DNA from: Leptodontidium sp. MPI-SDFR-AT-0119
Lineage: Eukaryota > Ascomycota > Leotiomycetes > Helotiales > Leptodontidiaceae
DNA length: 64,000 nucleotides
Direction: 5' to 3'
NCBI GenBank assembly: GCA_020726505.1
Contig: JAHLEZ010000021.1
Span: 744,001-808,000 of the forward strand
Each line of letters opens with the position of its first letter. Position 1 is the stretch's first letter. Of the stretch, positions 10,626 to 23,820 are shown piece after piece. Under the pieces are notes generated by a model. The model had not been told where the DNA came from and did not search any database. It was given only the letters and a program-made list of their open reading frames with translations. The position numbers and the translations under genes are program-made.

Positions 10626-13600
10626 CAAGCTTTAATTGAGCTCTTCTACTAACGCCCTAGTATCTTATAAGTTAAGTAATACAATAAAAGTCTTAAACTT
10701 CTAACGTAAGAGGTTTTTAGTGAGGCTATTAACGTATATCTCACTACTAAGTAAATACGTAACCTTAAAACTGCCTTTTTAGTACTCTTAGCGTAACTAC
10801 ATATTCTAAATATTAACGTGCTTAAGCTTAGTCGATATACGCTAGTTCTCTTTAACTATAAGCCTAATCGTCTATTAGTTATCGTAGAAGATATTCTAAG
10901 GGCACCCTATATTAAGGTACATTTCTCTAAAGAGCCTCTATAGTACTATAACCTCCTTTATAGTTCGCTTTACCCCTAAGAGCTCGGCTTCTATAGTCGA
11001 GGTAATAACTGTGTCCTGCCTAAATACTTTCTATAATATAATACCCCTAAACAAAAGAATAATAAGCCCTTATAAAGAACGCTTAGTTTCCAAATTATTT
11101 ACGAAAGAAGTATTAGACGCTATTATAAGTTGTGTTTCGTGCTATTAATAGCTATAAACGATCCTTAAGAAGTGTGTACTAAACAAGTAACGTATTATCT
11201 AATCGACAGTCTATAAGTACTTCTGGCTTAGGTTCGTTAAGAATTGCGACAGCTATAAAGCTACAAAAGCTACGTCTAGTCTAATTATAATAGCCGTATA
11301 TAAGACAGATCCGACCTTTTCTTAGTACTCTTTAATTTATGCCTTCGTCGCTTTGCCAGTGTTTTTGACTAAGTCGTAGTACGGCAGAGGGGTGCTCGGG
11401 CAGTTGCTATCTACTAAGCTGAATTTCCGGGCCACCTTCTTTATATATATATCGTGGACTAACGTAACTGTTTTCGCATGTCTATCCCGTACAATTCGCA
11501 CCCCTAAAAACTACTTTACGTCACTTATTATAGTTAGCTCGTAGGCTTTATTAAGGCCATTAGTAATTTTAGCCGCTATAGCGAGGTTTAACTTGTGGTA
11601 TAACACTTATATGTCGTCTATATAAAAGGCTATAAATACTATACGCTTATTGTTTATAAATATACAAGGCTCTTCTATAAGTGGCTTTAGACTAAGGCTT
11701 TTAAGTGTAGTTAAGAAGTCGCCATACTATAGGGCTAGGGAGTCGCGTAGGCTATATAGGGCTCTGTCGATCTCTACAACTATGTCGGGCTACTTAAAAC
11801 TGTTAGGAAAGTAATAGTAAACGAATATACTTCGTTCGTCTCGTTCTATATTAATAAAAGCGTTCACGACGTCGTACTACTTAACTTCCAAGTTAAATTA
11901 GGCTACTAAGGCCATCGTAACACGAAAAGACCTCGCCGCTAGTGTGGAGGCGTACGTGGAGAATATAGTAGTATCCTCTTATAAGTCACCCTTAATAATA
12001 ATACACGATTTAGTGCGTATAAGTTATCTAACTAAATTAACTTTATAAGTAAATACTTATTTTAGTAGTATAGGCGTCGTTTTAGCGTCTGCCTTAGGCA
12101 CGATATACTAGTATTTCTTAACCTAGAGGTTCTCTATTTCCTTATATGTGTCCTCTCGGAAGCGTTCTCCTCACAAGTACTAGTCTAAGTTCTACTAGTA
12201 CTTTAGTACTATTAGAAGCTTTGCCTAATATAATTGTGTTATTTTAAAGCTTATAGTTTCCTGTGCTTTAATTATTTCGCCACTAATTACAGTTACAAAG
12301 ACAATATATATAGTTCTATAGTCTTTACTATCTTCTCGTGTCACGTCTTTATTCTAGAACGTCGTAATAAAGGATGCGATTTACGTATAATTCTTGTCTT
12401 TTTAGTTTATAAACTCGGCGCTTAGGAGCTCCCTTATTGTGAAGGAGTATACTCTTAGCTTAATCTTTGACTATCTATTTAATTATATTGTCTCTCTAGC
12501 TCGCCTTCTCCGCTGAGCTCGAGTGACAGGGTGTAATTGACTTTAGTTAAGTGCTTATAACACTTCGTCTAAGGTCTCTTAAGACATAGTTTCTTTTAAT
12601 AAAGGCTATATTATTGTCTCTAATAGTGTGTTTTCTAAGAGTAGTTATTATTCTTCCTCTAACTCGTCGTCGTAATCCTCTTTAAACGAGGTGTTTTTGT
12701 GCTATAGTACACTTCTTAGGCCTACACTAATTACTTTAGTTTAGCGCAATAATTGACTCTAGTTGTCTTGTACTCCACTTTAAATTATAACTTAAGGTAT
12801 TAATTTACGCGCACCCTCAATCTAGCGTAGTAGTTTCACACGTAGGGCACCCCTCCTAGGCTCGATATGTTCGTTTCGTTATGTCTAGCTTCGAGTCTGT
12901 CTTAGTGTGCCTAGGCTTTTTATTATTACTAGAACTTCTATATCGTCTTTATTAAACTCTATATTGTCCCCCGACGTATTAATTCGTAAATTTAATAGTA
13001 CTATCTCATTTTAGTACTCTCGTGGAACAGGCAGTCCCGCCTTAATAGTTACGTATAAGACTACTTCCGTAGAAACTTCGTCGACTTCTATTAAGTCAAA
13101 TAGTAGCTTATTTAATTTAGTACTATTTTTCGCCTCTATATACTCGTCCCTTACGTGTTTAATAACTAACTCGGCGTCCCAAGCGGCCTTAGGCTCCGCA
13201 AGTATATTAACAACTTATTTAAGTATTAGCAGTAATTAGCCGACTATTACTTACTTATTATAGAACTGTGCCTTATTAAAAATAACGTTTCAGGTACGTA
13301 TTACACGCTTTAGTAAGGGTATCTAGATCTTATATATATTAGTTATATAGTAGTTAATTAAATAACTGACGTGCCCCCTTAAGTTAACCTTAAAGCCTCT
13401 CTTGTCATAGAGAGCTTGTCAGTCTTTAATTATCGCGTAGGCTTTAGCGCTATATATAAAAATATTACTCTAGTCAGGTCTCAAATCGACTAATAACCTC
13501 TTTACTATATGTGGGTCGTACTACCGAAAATACTACTTAAACCATGCCTCTAGCACTTCGTTTAGCGATCGCATGGCTCTTTTAACTAGTGGCGATATAT

Positions 13601-14450
13601 TATAAAGGTATACAGCTGTTAAAACAGCCTCCGGTTATAGCTTAGATAATAAATTAGCGCCTATTATTATTTTCAAGGCCTTAGTAATTAGCTCCCTATT
13701 AACTCTTTTTATACTTCTATTTAGCTCATGTGTATAGATAGGAGTAGGCTCTAGTTTGATGCTATTATCTAACGCCTATTAGTCGTATTAAGTCCAGTAT
13801 CTTGTGTTAATTACAGACGTGTCGTTGTCGGACCTGACTTTATATATAGCCAGACCGTATTAACGTCTAGTCCATGCCTTAAATACTTTAAGCACTCTTA
13901 TAATTGACTCGTTGGCTTTGCTCGTGAGTATAAATGCGAAAAAGCTTTCTACTGTATTCGTCCTTAATTAATAATAGCTAGTATATGCCATTATAGCCTA
14001 TAAGGTAGTCAAATAAGTCCCATGCGACTCTGAAGAAAGGTCTCAGGGACTTATTGTCTGATTCTCTACGCGATAGTCGTTAATTTAAGTATATCGCAGT
14101 ACAGCTTTCGTATTATATGCCAGTGATTCTATTGATTTAGACATTGCGGGCATACTTTATAAGAGCTTCCAGGGCTATTTTACTAAGGTAACTAGCCCGT
14201 AAGTGCCATATCTATACTATGTCACTCTAGGGTCATAAGAACCGGCGAGATAATTAAAAAGTATACTTTTTAAGAGAGTATAGTCGTCTACTAATTGTCG
14301 GGTATATTATTACAGTAGGAGATCTATAAGTCTTTATAAATACACGCAGTTATAGAGAGCGCGAGTAGTTATTAACTGGCTTATATTTAAATACTATAAG
14401 GTTCCACTTACGCTATAAGTTTCTCACTATATAGCTCTCTTTAGCATTAC
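10626..14450 (-). pseudogene. Copia B pol (integrase, reverse transcriptase, RNase H)
   Basis: Minus-strand translation shows a GAG-pre-integrase motif (WHLRASYLSKIALEALIK, near 14210), integrase with KDEYSRKLF (near 13950), reverse transcriptase with AFYIDDIYVLYH (near 11610), and RNase H with STIEAELLGVK, IFYDNQQTIRL, then ending near 10630 with LLNLQDTRALVEELN. The FYIDDI form of the YxDD motif is typical of Copia. Many TAA/TAG codons replace Gln. Confidence 0.8.
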
Positions 14451-14799
14451 TTACGCGCAAAGACGTATTAGCACTATTATACTACACCCCCGACTATATA
14501 AGGAGGCTCTCTAAGATAATATTAACATTAAACCCCTCTATAATAACTATATTAGACAGCGTCAGGTCCCTAGTGTACAGTCCGGCAAGTCTATATATAG
14601 CGTTTTCAAAGATACGTGTACCTCTCCTAATAATTAGTAAGTTTAAGGTGCCCGCGTCAACTGATTCTCTTATAGTACGTTTAAAGCTGCCGGGGACTAA
14701 TTTATTAATACTATTAATTAAGTGAGTTGCGCCGCAGTTATTAACTAAAGTATTATCTAATAGAGGGTGGCGTTAGAACTCTATAGTACTATAGATACT

Positions 14800-16239
14800 A
14801 ACGTTAAGAGTGTCGTCCTAAATTATATCGTTAAGAAGATTTAAGTCAAGTATAATTACGTTAATATTCCTTGTCCTTTCTCACGTAACTTTACTTTTGT
14901 CTTTGTTTCCTACAAGTGCAGTAGTATCGGCTGTTTTGGCGTTAGTAGTAAGTTTAGAAGTGCTAGTACTATTAGCTCTAGTAATTTTAGCTATTATAAC
15001 GTACTTCTAACCTTCTTTAGCTATAGTGGCCTTGAGCTCCCTGAAGTCTATAGTCTCTAACTTCTTGCGAGTTACAGTTACCTCGTTAGCGTTTAATATA
15101 TACTTTATGCCTTTAGTAGTCGTTCTATTAATTATATAACGTAGTCTCTAGCACTTAAGCGGCTTAAAGAAGTACTTACTATTTATACCGCATAAATATA
15201 AGTTACCTTAGCCGCGAGAGCGAGATCTACTAGAGCTTGCGCCCGACGTAATATCGTCTATTCCTCTAAGGGTTAAGTATTAACCGCCACCCCCTCCTTG
15301 ACGCCTGGGCTTCCTGAACATAGTATACTCTTAGTTTATGCCTAAGAGTACTTATATATAGTCATTAAGAGTAAAACTATACTCTTTTCTAAGTTAGTCG
15401 TCGCGTATAACTGTGCTGAGGATAAGGTTTACTTAATTAGGGTACATATAAGCTCCCATAGCACGTAACTACTTCTTTAGAGCTATAGTACTCTTAACTT
15501 CAAGTATATTATACACTTTAGCATTCCTATAAGCCTTTAAGAAGTCCTTTATCCACTAATTAACGTTAACTTTTCCCTTATGTACCTCCTTTAAAACCTT
15601 ATCGTATTCTGTGACTACTATTATAAGGACCGACGATTCTAATAGTGTTATGTCACGCTAAAGTGTATTAACTAACGTTTATAAGCTCAAGTCGCTCTTG
15701 CCGGCTAGTTCCCTAATCGCAGAGTCCAAAAGCGAATCGTCTACTATTTCAGAGAGCCAGTTATATAAAGCTATATACTTGTTATTTTAACTCGTCTATT
15801 TAGTAAGCGTGTACTAGTACTCCCTGGCTTGTGCTACGTAGATCTACTACACCTCTACAATTATCGGGTATAGAGGTAGACTAGCTTCTTCTAGACTTGT
15901 CCCTCCTATTAGGGCATCTATTAATATAGCTAAGGCAAGTATAGCCCACGCGTTATTAGACGACTCAGGTGTTAAAGACGGTTGTGGGTTTATTACTTTC
16001 TAAGCTATAATATTAGCGTAATACTAGTTCAACTGAGTCTTTGTAACCTCTTGCGTAGTACTTTCAAGCGTTAAAGCCTTAGGTCGGTGGTTTAGGATAT
16101 AGCCTGTCGCAGGAGCGCTAGAGTCTACTATATTTAGTGCACCTATAAAGCCAGTATAGAATGTCAAGCGCAAGTGCTATATCGCCTAATCCTTCTGCGC
16201 CTTCAAATTACAGTCCACAGGTAGCCTTAGAAGTGACAT
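14800..16239 (-). pseudogene. Copia B gag and start of polyprotein
   Basis: An ATG survives at 16239 and opens MSLLRLPVDCNLKAQKD, followed by LTFYTGFIGALNIVDSSA and then by a frame with TAA/TAG at Gln positions. It lies about 190 bp downstream of the inner edge of the 5' LTR, as expected for gag. The 3' boundary of gag is not visible. Confidence 0.6.
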
Positions 16240-16410
16240 TGTCGGTTTTAAGTATACATATGATAATTTCGAAGAGGTTTTAGTGATTTGAGGGTTATTG
16301 ACAGGCTTTTAAGTACTACTAGTACGTGTATAAGGCAGCGGTGAGAAAGCCTCTACATGCCTCTATGGAGCCACGTCGGCGCGTGTATACGACTAAGAAG
16401 CTTTGATAGC

Positions 16411-16426
16411 TTACGGGGCTTATAAC
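16411..16426 (-). promoter_or_regulatory. Primer-binding site of Copia B matching a half initiator tRNA-Met
   Basis: Next to the 5' LTR the minus strand reads GTTATAAGCCCCGTAA. The complement of the anticodon-loop end of a fungal initiator tRNA-Met is GTTATGAGCCC; the one difference (G to A in a TpG context) is what RIP would cause. Drosophila copia is known to prime with such an internally cut initiator tRNA. Confidence 0.6.
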
Positions 16427-16623
16427 TGTTGTGCAAGAGCACGCCTAGAGGCTTCACAGAGGCGTATTTGACGTATTATTGAGGTATGCGCAGTACTGTA
16501 ATTGATTGTTATATTCTCTACGTATAGTCTATTCAAGCTCCCTAAATATGGAAGTCGCGGGCGCTTTGGCCATAGTGCCTTTGATTGGGCTCGCTTAGCC
16601 GGCCTACTATAACCTGCACGACA
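16427..16623 (-). repeat. 5' LTR of Copia B
   Basis: 197 bp, inverted tips as in the partner LTR; the left tip reads TGTTGTGC where the partner has TGTCGTGC. Directly followed by the GTACT duplication at 16624-16628. Confidence 0.88.
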
Positions 16624-16628
16624 GTACT

Positions 16629-17470
16629 TTAGTAACTTTAAGAGTGAGATGTCTTAAGTTAAGGCTTACTTCTAATATACTACTAGCGAAGCTAAGACTA
16701 TTATCCTTTAATATATAAATCCCGATTATGCCGGAACCTTTAACATAGCAGCCGACGTATTAAAGGCGCTAGACTAGCGATTCTTCGATTATAACCGAGT
16801 TCAAGCTACTAAGAGACTTTATAATTAACTTATTATAAGAAATATAACGTATAACGATTTCCGGGTTAAATTCACGTTATACGCTATTACGGGCAAAATC
16901 GCTCGCACCTGCTAGTTCGAGGATGTGTGTGAGAAGGTATCCCTGACCCTTAAACGTATAATTTATATTAAGAAGTATAAGATAAATAGTAATTACACTG
17001 CTCTCGATAAGTTCCTGGCTATTGCGGACCGGGAGAGCCGTAATATTACTTTAAAGGAGGCCACATCGACCTGTAAGGCTTAGCTTAACGTAGCCTTTAA
17101 TACTAACGACTCGCGCGGCATCTTAAAGAAAAAGAACTAGCGTGTCACCTCCCCTACGCCGGCTACTATAATAAGAAGACCCCCGACCCCGATTCTAAGA
17201 TAATCGTCGGATATCCGCTAACGTACGCCTTCTCCTTCACCTGTCTTGCGCCGACTAAAGTCCCCTGTACTTCCTCTTACACTTAAGGACGTCTCTTCTA
17301 ACACTTGTCTCTATTATAATAAGACCGGCTATTAGGCTAGCGACTATCTTAAGCGCCGTAAAGACTAGGCTCTTAATAAGTCGATTTCCTAACTAGTCGT
17401 CGGCGAGGATTTAGAGACTAATAAGTTATTAAAAAACTCTTAGGCCGTAATAAAGACTTACACCTCGACA
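16629..17470 (+). pseudogene. A1 gag, 3' part
   Basis: The frame resumes after Copia B with FKSEMS and KAYF, then INPDYAGTFNIAADVLKALD and NITYNDFRVKFTLYAITGKI. Near 17310 CLYYNKTGYQASDYLKRRKD looks like a CCHC zinc knuckle in which two Cys codons have become Tyr (TGC to TAC). In-frame stops replace Gln. Confidence 0.7.
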
Positions 17471-17499
17471 TAGGCCACAACTTATAAAAGGACTTAGTA

Positions 17500-20400
17500 T
17501 TTAATTTTTATACTCTTATTAAAGGACAATAATTCTTAATTAGTATTAAACTAAAAAGGAATAAATTCTTTACTAAGATACTTATATATATTAATAGTGG
17601 AGTTAATATTTTTAGTACTATTAAAACCTCTTTCGTATACTAATTCGTTAAGTAATTTAATATTTCTTTTATATCTTTCCTTTAACTAATCGTCTTAACT
17701 AGCTATAATAACAAGAAAAGTAAGCTAATCGACACGGCCGTCTTACTTACTTTAATAATTAACTACCGGCGAATTAACTTCCCCTTTTTAATAACTAACT
17801 TAAGAAATACTAACGTCTTAATTAGTCGGAAGTTCCTCGAGTATTACGACTTAAAGTAGTCGTATATTAAGAACCGTAATCGACTAAAATAGCCATTAAA
17901 TATATTAGTTTAACTATACTTTAACTAATAAGTCTTTATTAATATTAACTGTTTTAATAAGCTAATCGTTAAGTCTTACTAGCTTAATACAAAATAAAGG
18001 GATGCCCTTATAAACTTAAATAACTACCGCCGGAAGTAAGCCAAGATTGCGGCACTCGACGATTACCCTAAGTTAAAGGTCTCTATACGACTTACCGCCG
18101 GCGTCTCGCCGACTCGACCCTTAAACTTTACGAGAGAAGTTAAAAAACGCTTATATATTATAAAATATTAATTAAATCTTTTAATATCTTATAATCTAAG
18201 ATCACTACTTAAGGACGAGAGAGCCCGTGGAGCCTCTTTAGCAAATTACTAGCTAAAGGCGCTTATTATAAAAATCTTCCTTATATTAGTAACAGCGATG
18301 TCTATTACGTACCTCCGACTTAAGAGAGCTAAGAAAAATAAAGTAAAGACCTTCGTGGCGTCAGTATATAAAATCGATTAAAAGTTGACTCGTCGCCGGC
18401 GAGAGGCCTTAAACTAATTAAGTGTTAAGTTAGTATCGATAAACGGAGACCTAACCTTAGGGGAGGCCCTAGAGGCTAAGTACACGTAAGATAACGAACT
18501 AGTAAGTGAGAAGCTCCTTATAAAGTATTAAGAGTATACCCCTCTCTTCTCCCGGCGCGCCTCTGACGAGTTACTAGCGTATTACTAAGGCGTAAACCAC
18601 TAGATTGAGCTTATTAAGGAGAACGACCTGTCCTTTAAACCTCTCCGGCGTATAACTAAAGAATAACTATTAAAGACTAAGCGGTATATTATTAATAACT
18701 TATATAAAGGTTTTATTAAGCCCTTTAGTATATTATATATAGCCCCTATTTTCTTCGCTAAGAAAGCCGATAGTAGTCTCCGGTTATATGTCGACTACTA
18801 GAAGTTAAATGCCTTATTAAAAAAGAACTTATACCTAATCCCTCTAATTAATAAGATAATAACACGTATTTATAAGGCAAAGGTCTTTATAAAGCTTAAT
18901 ATTTAATAAGCTTTTTACTATATCCGTATGTCCCCTAAGAGCGAAAATTATACGACCTTCCGCACTCGATATAGCACGTATAAATACAAGGTCCTTCCCT
19001 TTAGCCTTATAAACGGTCTAACGACCTTTTAGCGATTTATTAATAATATCTTTATAAAGTACCTTAACGACTTTTACGTAGCTTATATAGACGACATCCT
19101 CATTTATTCGTCGACTCTTAAAGAACACGAGGTCTATATTAAGAAAGTTATAGTAATATTATAAGTATATAAACTTTAAGCCGATATTAAGAAGTTTGAG
19201 TTTAGTATATAAAAAACAAAGTTCTTAGGATTTATTATTAAAGTTAATGGCGTAGAAGTGGACTTAGAGAAGATTAGTGTAATTAAGGACTAATAATACG
19301 CCGACAACGTACGAGGTATATAAAGTTACCTCGGTTTTTATAACTTTTACTAGTAGTTTATTAAGGACTATAGTCACATCGCACGACCCCTTATAATACT
19401 TACTAGAAAGGACGTTCCCTTCGCCTTCGATAACGCCTATAAGAACGCTTAGGAGACTCTCTAAGAAGCCCTTTAGTCTATATTAGTTCTTTGCTACTAC
19501 GACCTTACTAAGTAAACGCGGCTAAAGACTGATTCCTCTAATAGAGTCGTCACTAAGATTCTATTTTAATTATAAGAGGACGACACCTTTTACCTTATAA
19601 GATACTTCTTTAAGACTATAACGGACCTTAAGCTTAACTACTCAATCTACGACAAAGAGATACTAGCGATTTTCCGGTCGTTTAAGTAATATCGCCTAGA
19701 GTTCTTAAGTACTTAAAAAAACATTCTTATTTATATAAACTATTAGGCCCTAAAGTACTTTATAACTACTAAGGACCTTATAACTAAGTAAGCTCGATGG
19801 GCTGAGTTCTTTACGGACTTCTATTTTACGATTATATATTGTATTAGGACGACTAATATATTAGCTAATACCCTGTCTCGACGGGACTAGGACCTCACGG
19901 CGGCAGAGGCGCGTAAGCGGGCTATTCACAGTTAATAGTTGATCCCGACTAATAAAATCGACCCCTTAGTTATTACTGACCTCTAACTAGCTACCGTTGA
20001 CTTAATATAGCTATCGCGATTTCCTTATTTAGTAACAAAGGCGCTAGACGTAACACTTCTAACGCGCCAATGCCCCTTGCCCGAACTTCCCTTGCCGAGA
20101 TCTCTAAATACACGTACCTTTTCCTTAAGAACGCCTTTATAACAATAGTAACCGACTTACTAGGACTTTTCTAAAGCGCTTAGTATAAAAACCCTTAACT
20201 TAATATAGTTAGACTCGTATATAACTATGGTTCTAACGGCGTCTTTAGCACCTCTCGAAGTAAAGTAAGCTCTAAAGTAAGAGGCTATATTAGTCGACCC
20301 GAAGACGCCTACCGCGAAGAAGCTAGACCTTAACTCTATAATAGTATATAACATCGCGAAATACGACGTTATTGACTAAATACTCTTAGCTAATAAGACT

Positions 20401-21942
20401 TCGCCTTCGCTAGAGCCTTTCTAATAAAAAGCTAAGGAGTAGTCGCTAGATTACGAGCTAATAAACGACAAGTTACTTTTTTAAAGTCGCCTAAAAGTGC
20501 CCTTAGAACCGCTAAAGCTTTATACGACACTTATTTACTATATATATTCTTAACCTTTAATAGTATATACGGGGATTAGAAAAATAAAGGCATTATTAAG
20601 TCGTAAATATCATTAGAACGGCCTTACTACGGACATAGCTCGATATATAATAAATTATAATTACTCTCGACAAAAAGCCCGTAGGGATAAGACCCCTAGC
20701 TTCTTATACCCCCTACTAATCCCTACTCGGCCGTATTAATAACTCATAATAGACTTTACGAAGTTACTACTAAATAAGCACGGCTATAACTTCGCTATAG
20801 TTATTATCGATTACTTATTTAAGAAACCGGTCTCGATACCTTATAACGATATAATTACGGCTAAAGGTATAGTTATTCTCTTCTTTGTCTATTAAACTCG
20901 ACACTTTAATATATCAGACTTTATTATCTTAAACTAAGGACCTTAGTTTATCTCTTCCTTTTAAAAGAAGTATTATTATATCCTCGGGACTAAAGTAAAG
21001 CTAACGACGGCGTATAACTTAAACGTTGACGGCTAAACGGAAGTAACGAACTAATATATTAAGTAGCGGCTTCGTTTCTTTTATTACTATTACTAAGATA
21101 ATTAAAGCGACCTCTTATTAATTATAAACATTACTTAACTAACGTTACTATACGAGTCCTTAGGCCACTTATCCTTTTTCTAATTACTTAATAGCGTTAA
21201 ATTAAAGACTTCTTAAGACTTAGTTAATTTAAAGCCGCCGACTATAGTAATAGAGAAACTCAACCGCGAGGAAGCTTTATAAGTAGCCTTACGAATAAAG
21301 GAAATTACAAAAGTCGTATAATCGTCCCTTAAAAATTAATAAGAGAAAATAAAACAATTAGCGAATCGTGGCCGACGCGCTGTCGACTAAGACGTTAGCG
21401 ACTTAATACTAGTAAACACTCGGAACTAGAACATCGACTGACCCTCAAAGAAGCTGTCTAATAAGTAGTACGGCCTAGTCAAAGTAATCGCTAAGGAAAA
21501 AGAAAACTAAAGAGTTAAGTTATTAAAGGACTAGTTAATTTACCTTGTCTTTTACTTATACTCGCTTTACAAGTACGTCAATAACCCCTTACTAAAATAA
21601 GTTAGAGCTACGTCGGCACTTATTTAACTGTTACTAAAGTAAGATAAGTGGGAAATTAAAGGCATCTTTAACTCTAAGGTTATACGAAATAAGCTATTCT
21701 ATCGTATTAAGTAACTAAGCGCCGATAAAGACTTAAAGTAATATTTATATTCGGATACTATAATAGCTCCGTATATAATTAAACGATTCCACCTTAAGTA
21801 TCCTAACGCTAAGGGCCCCCCAAGAGCCCTCCCTAAGTGACTAGAGGCTTATAAAGTAAGTATTAACGACTATAACGACCTCGAGGACGACACAATTATA
21901 ACTATAACTACGCGAACGCAGTTTTTTAAGAAGGGAGGGTAA
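17500..21942 (+). pseudogene. A1 pol (protease, reverse transcriptase, RNase H, integrase, chromodomain)
   Basis: Protease shows INSGVN near 17590, with the catalytic Asp changed to Asn. Reverse transcriptase shows MSPKSENYTTFRTRY and AYIDDILIYS at 19081-19110. Integrase shows IIDFTKLLLNKHGYNFAIVI and DYLFKKPVS near 20745-20850. A chromodomain-like end (WEIKGIFNSKVIRNKLFYRI, then FHLKYPNAKGPP) spans about 21650-21830, and the frame ends SINDYNDLEDD before a purine tract (AAGAAGGGAGGG). Stops are frequent, so the copy is dead. Confidence 0.8.
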
Positions 21943-22244
21943 TATTACGACTTACGATGCGCCTCGTATTTTAACTGACACTAGCTCGTAGCATCGCTAG
22001 CTATGCGACGACGTTAGGCCTAATAGGGAAGACTAGGTGGCGAGCCTGCGACATATTGACGTGAATAACACTCGACTACGCTAGGCCTTATTAAGAGGGT
22101 CCTTTATATATATATTCTCGAGCCCTCCCTTACGGAGAGCTCTCCTTTCCTCCTTGTCTTTTCTTCTCGATTCTGAGTGTAATTAAGGGCCCAAATACAA
22201 AGCTAGAGTCTACTCGCCGTATCAACCTCTTGCTAGCCGTAACA
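21943..22244 (+). repeat. 3' LTR of A1
   Basis: 302 bp. It begins TATTACG, where the 5' copy has TGTTACG, so even the LTR tip carries a G-to-A change. Followed by the GTTAC duplication. Confidence 0.9.
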
Positions 22245-22249
22245 GTTAC

Positions 22250-22783
22250 TGTATTAAAATGACTAGAAAAAGTCTTTATTCCTCAAACGTAACCACGTGA
22301 CGGAAAACCTCGATTATTAGTCTTAGACGGCTATAGAAGTTATAAAACTATAGAATTTATATAAAAGTGCTTAGAATATAACATATTTGTGTTGTTTTTA
22401 CTTACATATATGTCGCACGTCTTATAACCTTTAGATTTATTTATTTTCTCGCTTCTTTAGGCATTTTACCGAAAACACCTTAATTTATTAGTATCCCTTA
22501 CTAATTAGTAAGCGCAACTTTTTAATATGTTATTATAAAGTACGCTAAGAGAACTTAACGATTATAAATATCAAAGCTAGTTAGAAAGCTACTAGGTTAT
22601 AACTAGTAAGTATAGTAAAACTATTAATAAGCCGATTATTATTAGAGAATAGTAATTAAAAGCTAAAAACTAATATTTCTAAGGACCTTTAAATTACTAA
22701 GGAAGTGAAGGAATTATTAGTTATTTGGTTTACGCTAAAGGCTAATAAAGAATTCAAGTTACAACTTAACACTTTGTCTAAAT
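22250..22783 (+). pseudogene. Fot1/Pogo transposase, C-terminal DDE region
   Basis: The frame after A1 includes YMSHVL and LDLFIFSLL, similar to the SHxLQPLDxxxFSPLK segment of Fot1-type transposases, and then decays. It is interrupted at 22783 by element D and continues at 31738. Confidence 0.6.
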
Positions 22784-23032
22784 TGTGACGACTGGCACGG
22801 CCCAGAGCCTCATTTCCACCGGCTCCACTTAATACTGCCCGATGGGGACGTACCGAGATTACTATAGTACTATACATATTAACCTCTTATATATAAACTT
22901 ATTCTTTCCTTACCTTCTTTCCTTTATAATTATAAATTCTAAGTTAATACTTAATATCGTTATATACCTCTTATATTAATATATAAGGCGTCAGTTACAC
23001 GTGATTGCCGTCTTTTTAGGGCAAGCGTCACA
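22784..23032 (+). repeat. 5' LTR of D
   Basis: 249 bp from TGTGACGACTGG to GCAAGCGTCACA, matching 31484-31732 with transitions only where I compared them. Confidence 0.88.
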
Positions 23033-23820
23033 TTATTTACAACTCTTTTCTTTACGTCTAAGAAGACAGTAAATATCCCTCGCCCCCTAATTCTCTTATA
23101 AGTAATTACGACCTAAAAGCTTAAATATAAAAAAGGCTTATATTAAACTTTATAACTTAATAAATAATAACATTAAAACCCCTACTAATAGTAAAGTTAA
23201 TATCTACTTCGCTACTATTACCCTTATTTTCCTCCCCGACTTCTGCCTTTACACGACGAAGTCGAAACCCCCTCTTCGCCGGACCTCTCCTTCTAACTCG
23301 CTAAGTCAAGCCGAAAGTCGTCCCTCCTTTAATAAAGCGACCCGCTATAGACGACGTCGATATGTCGTCTGCCTTTTCTTCTGTCCCCTTACTTGACTCT
23401 CCTAATACTAACACTCCTAGAGTTAATACTTTTACTAATACGCTAGGGAGTAATATAAAGCCTATAAGGATATATATAAGAGAGACGTTATAAGAAAGCC
23501 GACTTTATATTTTAAAAGAGTAACTCACGAAGAGTCGCCTAGAGAACTAGTAATTAAAGCTATTACTCTAATAATAGCGACTTACGACTAACGAGCCTTT
23601 ACTACGTAAATCTGCCTTAAGATTTATAACTTTCTAAGAAGGGGACACACTCTTTTATCTTTTAATTAAGAAAACTCTTGCCCCCGAGTTAAATAAAGGC
23701 AAAGGCAAGGCATAGAGTACTCTTAACCCTAGTAGACTACTAAATGACAATAGTAATAATAACTACCGACTTCCTTATATCTCACGTTATCGTTCCCCCT
23801 TTTTTTCTAAAATGTCTTAA

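Larger units (their letters stand above)
9108..16623 (-). mobile_element. Copia-type LTR retrotransposon B, minus strand, inserted in A1 gag
   Basis: The target duplication GTACT lies at 9103-9107 and 16624-16628. LTRs are 197 bp (9108-9304 and 16427-16623) with tips TGTCGTGC/GCACGACA. Read on the minus strand the order is gag, integrase, reverse transcriptase, RNase H, which defines Copia. A purine-rich tract (AGCGAGGGGGTG) abuts the left LTR and a half-tRNA primer site abuts the right one. At 7.5 kb it is about 2 kb longer than usual because of extra sequence at 9317-10600. Confidence 0.9.
7977..22244 (+). mobile_element. Gypsy LTR retrotransposon A1 (family A), opened by Copia element B
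   Basis: The target duplication GTTAC lies at 7972-7976 and 22245-22249. LTRs of 302 bp sit at both ends and have short inverted tips (TGTTACG/CGTAACA). Without B and its duplication the element is 6747 bp. Gene order on the plus strand is gag, protease, reverse transcriptase, RNase H, integrase, chromodomain-like end, which is the order of Gypsy chromoviruses. The copy is heavily RIP-mutated. A second copy, A2, lies at 41227-59896 in the opposite orientation. Confidence 0.9.

Noticed and set aside
22689..22877. Open frame across the left LTR of D
   Set aside because: It straddles the insertion point of D and Fot1 sequence, so it cannot be an ancestral gene.
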